From Polytrichum commune (lineage: Eukaryota > Streptophyta > Polytrichopsida > Polytrichales > Polytrichaceae): a DNA stretch of 64,000 bases. The stretch covers positions 37,230,440-37,294,439 of the forward strand of contig OX485807.1 of the NCBI GenBank assembly GCA_950295325.1, given 5' to 3'. Every line of letters starts with the position of its first letter. Within the stretch, counting starts at the first letter, position 1. Below the pieces are notes generated by a model. The model ran no database searches. It was not told the DNA's origin and saw nothing but the letters and a program-made list of their open reading frames with translations. The position numbers and the translations under genes were made by a program. This document shows, one piece after another, positions 58,040-64,000 of this stretch.

Positions 58040-58920
58040 GTACATGTTGATTATGAGAACATCACCACTTTACAAAAACATTTTTGTGTCAGTTTTGGGT
58101 CACCTATTAATAAAATTTGAACCATTATAACTTTTGTACAAAATTTTCAAATAAGACTTATTACAATGCCATAATATTCCTCAACAAGATGAACATGTTT
58201 TGTGAGCCCCCAAATGTAATTCAATAGGGGGAGAGCAAAAACACAACCTCCATAAAAGTTGTGGGTTAATCATCTCTAGCGGGTCCCTCTAGACTAACTT
58301 GGGACTTTTGATTTTAATTTTGGGGTCATGTTCTCAAAAAATAAAAATAAAAATAAAAATTCTATAATAGAATTCCCTATGTTTTTTCCTCAAGTAATAA
58401 TGGCAGGGACCCAACTCAAAGGGGTGGGCATCTAGCCCTAGCTCGAGATGCATGACACCATTCACTATTAGTTGGAATATGAGGTCGTTACACAACTATG
58501 TATCAATATGAATACAAAGACAAGACAAATGGAAACTCCTCCAGCTTGGGATAGTTGGCGTCTATGTAAACTCGTCCACCGTGTATGAAGGGCTTCTCAC
58601 AAATACAAGTTCACTACAAGGCTAATGACCAATTCATTCAAACTAGACTCCACCAAACTAGTTCAAGGTCCTTGATGCTATTTCTTGAGTTAATGAATCC
58701 AAAAATAGACATTTACATGCCATTATACAAATCAATATGTTTTCACCTTGGCAATGGATAAGTTTACGTAGACACCACGAATCCCCAACCAAAATCTCCA
58801 GGGTAGGTGGAAAATTAAACAAGCGGGTACTCTAAACATTGTAACAATTAAGTAGTTGTTGGGAAGAGATGTGTGAATGAATTTCACACCTGAAGAATGT
58901 TATGACAGTAATTTATTTAT
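58040..58920. other. No assignable gene
   Basis: An (AATAA)n-like tract (ATAAAAATAAAAATAAAAAT) lies at about 58338-58357. GGATAAGTTTACGTAGACAC at 58746 resembles 63682 (GGACGAGTTTACGTGGACAA), a hint of another shared repeat. Confidence 0.4.
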
Positions 58921-58949
58921 TTATTATTATTATTTTAATTTTTTTTTAT

Positions 58950-59110
58950 AATGTTGGAACAAAGGAGGCGCGTGGCCACCTTGCTAGTTCTTCCGTCAAG
59001 TAAAGAGAAAATTTCATGGCCAAGAATCGAATTACCAACCAAACCATTCAGTTTTGGATACCTCTCTACCATCCTCTGATAGTTTAGGGTCATCTTCAAC
59101 CACTTAAAGA
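58950..59110 (-). repeat. SINE-like repeat, copy 3
   Basis: On the minus strand: GATGGTAGAGAGGTATCCAA, ACTGAATGGTTTGGTTGG, TAATTCGATTCTTGGCC, GAAATTTTCTCTTTACTTGA. The order equals 6515-6610 and 26880-26990. It ends toward an A-rich tract (plus strand T-run 58938-58947). The ORF across it is a by-product. Confidence 0.4.
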
Positions 59111-59183
59111 TAGAATCCCTTGTCAATTGCTTGAAAGAATAATTCAAGTCTTTTAATCTAATGATCGTATCTATGCTCATCAC

Positions 59184-59521
59184 TCAAAGTGACAATTGTG
59201 TCGTTAGTGGATTAATATCATGTGCAACAAATTCAAAAACATATAATTTTTTAAAGCCCCTCAAAACATGAGGATATCAAAACATGAGCATCACATGATG
59301 GCACATCTATCGAGTTGTTCGCAAGGTTTCTCCAAGTGTTATTGAAGTAGTCAAGGACGTGTAGAATCGGTTCTTAGAAATCTTAGCACCTACATCAATT
59401 AAGAGATCTTTGCTTCCCTCCAAAAGGCGGGTTCCTTTTCCCCCCCTTAGAACACTTGGGAAGCACTTGGGATTTAGGTATGCTTTACGGTACCAAAGTT
59501 AGATTCACGAATATCTAGAGA
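59184..59521. other. No assignable content
   Basis: Short C-run at 59442. Nothing supportable. Confidence 0.4.
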
Positions 59522-59530
59522 CTCGCTATA

Positions 59531-60638
59531 CAGGGCTGTTTTTTCACAAAGTTTTTACCCGTCCACGTCCCAAAACCTCGAATTGAAAGGCAAAAAAAAT
59601 TGCAACCCGTCCCAAAACCGGTAATTTCAAAACCAACCCGTCCATGGAAAGGTTGAAGAAAAAACAACCCGTCCCAAAACCGGTAATTTCTAAACCAACC
59701 CGTCCATGAAAAGGTTAAAGGAAAAAACAAATCGATAAAGATAACCCGAAAGATGTCGGCATGTGATTGGTGCATTTGCCACTTGGAAACAATAGTATCT
59801 TACTATCTTCGTTCATTTCTGCTTTTTCTATTATAATTACCAATTTGCCAGCCTGCCACTGTCCCATTTTGTCTGTTTGTCCACATACTAGTTCAGAGAA
59901 ATTGAACTAGACTCAGTCACTCAAACTCAACCGGTTCATTTGAAACTAACTGGAATTCAAGAAGCTGGAGAGTGCCGCTGGAACAATCTCCTCCTGCAAT
60001 CTTGAACTTCAACAGGTGTTTTCTCAAACTCAACCGGTTCATTTGACGACTGCAATCAAGTAATCTCTCACCGGTCTCTTAGTTGTTTTAGCTTTCAGTT
60101 GCATATGTTCGATTCATTAGCATCCTAAATCTTGAGAGTCTTATTCCTCTCTTTTGTTGTGGGTTGAGTGCAAATTCGAGGGTTGTGCAGGAAATTTCTG
60201 TCAATTCGAGTTAAACCCTAGCAAATTACAGGGTTGAGCTTGTAAGTTGTTGGGTCAATGTATGAGTAGATATTTGAGCCTTACATGTGCCTAAGATGGT
60301 GGAAATGTTGTCTTTGACATTATGTTAAAAAGGTTCTAAATTTTGTGGTTGATGAATTAATGTATGCAGGTGAATCAAGCACTTCAAGATTGATAGTTTG
60401 ATTGGGTATTAGTGGTTTGATTGCATTATGCTTATATTCACATGTCATATATGACATAACGTAATTGATATTTGTATCATTTTTTTAATTTAAAAAATGT
60501 TATTTTTAGAACCCGTCCAAAGTGAATTTGACACGTCCCAAAACCGGTTCATTTTCTAAGAACCCGTCCACTGGAAATGTTTTTTTTTTATGAACATGTC
60601 CCTAGACATGTTAGGGGCCTTGTGAAAAAACACCCCTG
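59531..60638. mobile_element. Non-autonomous hAT-like element, copy 2 (1108 bp)
   Basis: Same ends and subterminal ACCCGTCC/CAAAACCGG repeats as 28697-29835, same orientation. Flanked by CTCGCTATA at 59522-59530 and 60639-60647. By eye about ten differences in the first 400 bases, mostly C/T. It keeps only one unit of the 103-bp repeat. Around 60310-60480 the interior differs completely from copy 1, so the two are different internal-deletion forms of one longer parent. TGCAGG at 60366 and 29645 could be old splice acceptors of that parent. Confidence 0.88.
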
Positions 60639-60649
60639 CTCGCTATACA

Positions 60650-61620
60650 TCAAACCTCACGCTGAAACCAATTTTAAAATACAAGACCTGTCATCGGTAA
60701 GTAAACATAACATGCGGAGTCCTCACTACACATTAAGCAAAAAATATTTACATATTATTTTCATCCTCCATAACATGAGAAGGACAAAACTCCAAAACAC
60801 CAAGGAGATTTTGAAATTTCAAGTCATTCTCTAAAGAGTCATAACATTACTCACTTGTTGAATTGTGTTCATGGATCTAGCAATAGATTCGAGAATAAAG
60901 ACTTCGGATGTCGCAATCCCACTGCTTCACATTGAATCTGAAGTTAGAATTTGAGGCAACTGAACACACAACTCATCAGGCGAGTTATGTAATGATATTA
61001 TAGCACAACTTTGACACTTCCAAGCTCAACAAATGTAACTACTCCATATCACACAATTTTTGTTACATCTCATCATCACCACCAGCCTTAATGCATGATA
61101 TTTTACAATCATTGAATCATGTATAGCAATGGAAACCTTCTTCGTAAGTTTGAAGGTTTCAAATCAAAAGATTTGTTTCTATAATTAAAATTTCTCACAC
61201 AAACTAGAATCATTGTCATTATTGGAGTTAGAAAAGGTGGTGTGGTGTTCCTACTTCGCGAACGAGTGCCATGTTTTCCTCATCTGATAAGTGGGAACTA
61301 CCCATTGAAATGAAAAGAAATTGATTTTAAACTCTAGGAAGCCGAGAAGGCTAATGGGATTGAAAACAAGTTAATGTTTAAATATGACGTGTTTGTCCAT
61401 CTAAGAAAGTGTCGTATTATTCGAATGTCATGTGCTGCATAATATGACATTTTGGTCTCAAATGTCGTCCGGTTGAGTTTTTCCCGAGAAAATGGGCTAT
61501 GTCAATGTAAAATATCGTTTTGTATACACAATGAATATGCATAAGGACAAAATAACATGTTTATTGGAGAAATATGCTCACAATGTCACACGATATCTAG
61601 TCCCATGGTGATGTCTTCAC
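60650..61620. other. No assignable gene
   Basis: It separates the hAT copy from the pogo-like remnant. CAATGTAAAATATCGTTTTG at 61504 could be a damaged pogo-type end, but there is no partner. Otherwise nothing supportable. Confidence 0.35.
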
Positions 61621-61631
61621 CATATCACACA

Positions 61632-62459
61632 CTACGAAAGTGAGAGTTTCTTGTCCTTTGATGTTGTTTTGTTGGTGTTGGAGATTGGCATCTTGTTCAA
61701 TTTATTCATAAAAGTTTGCATGTTCATCACATCTATAATTGAAAGCTCCGAAGGATGCTCCATTGCAAAATTGGAGAGTAATTGAGCATACTCAAGGGCT
61801 TGAGGAAGCTTGACTATTGGTTTTGGTTGGTCATCCACATCAACCCCTTCCATTGGCTTTGCATTCAAACCTAAACCCAAATGGATTTCTCTAACTCGTG
61901 TTAAATCCACCAACTCAACCATGCTATACTTTGCATCAACAATTTCCTCTCTTGCCAATTGCACTAATTCTCCAATAGGCAATTCTTCTACACTTCCAAG
62001 ATTCAAAATGGAAACGAGAATTGCCACTTCATTTGTTGCTTCTTTCACTCTCGATTTCTCATGTTCATTATCCATGGCAAAATTGGCACTGCAATCTGCA
62101 AGTAAAATCTTGGACATCCTCCAATTGTTTTGTATGATTTGGGGGATTCATCTCTCTCCAAACTTGAGAGCACCGCACAATAGCATGCCTTACATCAGGC
62201 ACTACTTCCCTCAAGTCATGGTGAGTAACAGTAAAATCACATTGAGAGATAACCCATTCCAAAAGTGTCTTCCGTACACTGAACTTTGAATGAAGCAATT
62301 TATTTCACGATCCAAGGGTTGTACCACACTTGTAAGATTAGATGGTATGAAAGCAATAACATTATTGCTCAACTGCAAGATTGAAAAATCAAATGATTCA
62401 CCCTTACCACCATGCTTAAGAGAATGAGTAGCAAAATTGTCCATACTCCCAAATATCAT
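61632..62459 (-). mobile_element. Pogo/Tigger-like DDE transposase, C-terminal remnant
   Basis: Minus-strand reading starts at 62459 with SMDNFATHSLKHGGKG, the block around the second catalytic Asp (D7 of this ORF). It is followed by NNVIAFIPSNLTSVVQPLD (residues 32-50), the signature of the DDE_1 family (pogo, Tigger, jerky, CENP-B relatives). Frame changes near 62290, where KTLLEWVISQCDF and HAIVRCSQVWREM follow. A second change near 62100 opens a 161-codon frame (62117-61632), starting MSKILLADCSANFAMDNEHE, with an acidic part and a C-terminal helix-like segment SELSIIDVMNMQTFMNKLNK. The HTH/CENP-B DNA-binding part and first Asp are missing, as a family A MITE begins at about 62470. It is a broken copy, although its C-terminal frame is unusually open. 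Confidence 0.78.
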
Positions 62460-62469
62460 TAATTTGATT

Positions 62470-62690
62470 AATTAATGTGAGTTACCATTCGGGAGTTAAA
62501 CGTCGCTATGACTTTTTACCAACATCATCATTTTCTACCAACTAAGCTTATTTCATATTCTTCGGTGTGCAAACCAACTACTTATGATATTCGGTTGAAA
62601 AATGTTACTCTCAGTAAAAAATAAATAAGGCAAACCGTAACTCCAAATGGTAACCCACACTATTTAGACAAAACAGTGTCGTTATTATAG
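62470..62690. mobile_element. Family A MITE, copy 5, at the edge of the pogo-like remnant
   Basis: Left GTGAGTTACCATTCGGGAGT, right ACTCCAAATGGTAACCCACA plus C, inverted. The arm pairing is about 30 bases. Its left border lies about ten bases from the break in the transposase frame. Confidence 0.65.
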
Positions 62691-64000
62691 CCCTGTACTT
62701 ACCAAGCAATGTCTTGGTGTTGCATGTGATTGTGAGCCAGGTGGGATATTTTAGTTATTTTAATGTCACCTCATTGGACACCTGGCGGTCACCTTTACGG
62801 GCGTTTCAATCTTTGTCAATTACAGCCTTTGTGTTCTAGTAGCTTCCTAGATTTTTTCATCTTTACCAACTGCGTGTAAAATATCTGTCAACGAATGTTT
62901 CTTCGTATCTTCCTCTATACGAACTAGGCATGTGAATCTCTTTCTATAGCCCATTTGGCACATGAGGTGGCATTCCAGGTTTGGGGAAGAGGATGGCTAC
63001 TCTAAAACATAACTTGCATTCTAACCCAATCTTCAATATACGCCCTCTCATGAATAATAAAAACGAACCCCCTACATGTTGTTTGTTGATCTTATCTCAA
63101 TTTAAGCTCATTAGATTAGTTTGGGGTCTCTAACCCTGATTTAGGGGTTAAATTCATCAAAAACAACAACACCGGGATCTATCAATAGCAATCAACTTGT
63201 TCACCCTCCCCTCGGCTTTAGTTCGCCCAGGCTTCCCTTTGGTAGGTATTATGTCCAGTGATCCGTCGTATTGTCTATGGCACATGTCATAATTAGTGAT
63301 CCACATTAATCTATGGTATCTCTGAATCATGTGGTCCATACTAATAAAGATTAGCGAGGAAAAAGTGTTACTAGAAAGAAAAAAATGTGGCCTACGATAA
63401 TTAGTCCAATGCTCGTTGTCATGGATCGATGATGAATAATGTGGTGGCATTAAATCATATGTGTAGTGTAGTTCTTTGTAATTGTATCTAGGTGAACTCT
63501 CTCATTGAGAAGGTGAACACACAAAGAGCCATTCTATAATTTGATAGGATTCAATTTGAAGCCAAACTAACTTCAAAATGACATCATGTTTCTAAAGTAG
63601 TTTAGTGGGATGCACCTGGAATGAAACAACCCTCAACCTACAGAATGTTTGTTTCTTCTAGGAGCCCCTTCATCTACAATGGACGAGTTTACGTGGACAA
63701 CACGAACCCCGAGTGTTTTATTCCTTATTGCTCTAATGAAACTTTGAAAAGCGTGCAAGAGTTGGTAGGTAAGAGTGAGAGGATGAAGTTTCTTCCGAAT
63801 TGCAGGTCTTACTTTTTAATGAATTGCATTCTTACGAATCGTCGACAAATGAAAGGTGTGCATCGTGAATAGGGCAAGCAAGGCACTTAAAAATATATAA
63901 ATATAACATGCACTTTTTGCTACTAGATACTTTCCAATGAGGGCGGAAAGTCTATCCAAGGTTAGTTGTGTTCACCGCTCATTCATTGATCAAACACCCC
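62691..64000. other. No assignable gene
   Basis: ORFs of 97 codons (minus, 63157-63450) and 83 codons (plus, 63621-63872) have no recognisable domain. No HTH or other transposase N-terminal part is found here, so the missing half of the pogo-like element does not lie beyond the MITE within this window. Confidence 0.4.

Noticed and set aside
58935-59183. 82-codon minus-strand ORF, protein-like at first sight (YPKLNGLVGNSILGHEIFSL)
   Set aside because: The same DNA recurs at 6515 and 26880 without an open frame, so the signal is a dispersed repeat and not a gene.
59531-60638. The hAT pair as a segmental duplication
   Set aside because: Similarity stops exactly at CAGGG ends, flanks differ, and each copy has its own target duplication, which shows independent transposition.
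1-64000. CRISPR arrays, bacterial operons, rRNA or tRNA genes
   Set aside because: No regularly spaced direct repeats, no ribosome-binding-site and ORF trains, and no cloverleaf with both A and B boxes. B-box-like motifs lie in the SINE-like repeats only.
1-64000. LTR retroelements or other virus-like elements
   Set aside because: I saw no pair of long direct repeats with TG..CA ends, no primer-binding site, and no gag, protease or integrase motifs. Very old fragments could be missed by eye.

Overview
The window looks like repeat-dense nuclear DNA of a land plant. The evidence is L1-type LINE reverse transcriptase and zf-RVT remnants of the plant kind, hAT, PIF/Harbinger-like, TA-inserting and pogo-like DNA transposons, a short plant-type TTTAGGG run, and no prokaryotic gene organisation. 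By eye it is AT-rich. A non-seed plant (moss, liverwort, lycophyte or fern) is my weak preference from the style of the LINE protein, but the sequence alone does not settle it. I found no intact host gene that I would defend. I saw no rRNA, tRNA or CRISPR array, and recognised no LTR retroelement or virus-like element.

Layout. 0-10 kb: LINE 3' fragments on the minus strand (545-780 and 1990-2745, the latter with a readable zf-RVT domain), several TIR elements (118-275, 2755-2930, 3150-3510, 3735-4440 with another element nested inside, 4590-5285, 5390-5720), a SINE-like copy near 6.5 kb and a weak first-exon candidate at 9431. 10-16 kb: a palindrome-rich patch (9880-10480) and a chain of small MITEs. 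16.4-18.8 kb: one long decayed LINE ORF2 on the plus strand, covering RT to zf-RVT. 19-26 kb: many divergent copies of one interspersed repeat (called L here) and a 1.1 kb TIR element. 26-32 kb: the best-resolved nest of DNA transposons: a hairpin MITE, a PIF-like element with a TA-type element inside it, a hAT element with target duplications, and two more PIF-like elements. 34-46 kb: a poly-G-ended element, a long inverted repeat (37305-37683), PIF-like elements, a 25-bp perfect hairpin and the D/E family. 47-64 kb: a LINE 3' end, a 166-codon ORF with a SWIM-like C-x-H, further MITEs, a second hAT copy about 97% like the first, and a pogo/Tigger-like transposase C-terminal part at 61.6-62.5 kb.

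The transposons do not form a pathway, but they record an order of events. The two hAT copies differ mostly by C/T transitions and seem youngest. The 385-bp element inside the PIF-like copy at 27.5 kb is dated relative to its host, because a second PIF-like copy at 56.7 kb keeps the unoccupied site. LINE copies are older, with many stops and a mutated YADD box. Most remaining sequence is unassignable and probably very old repeat debris. Family letters (A, B, C...) are labels made for this window only.
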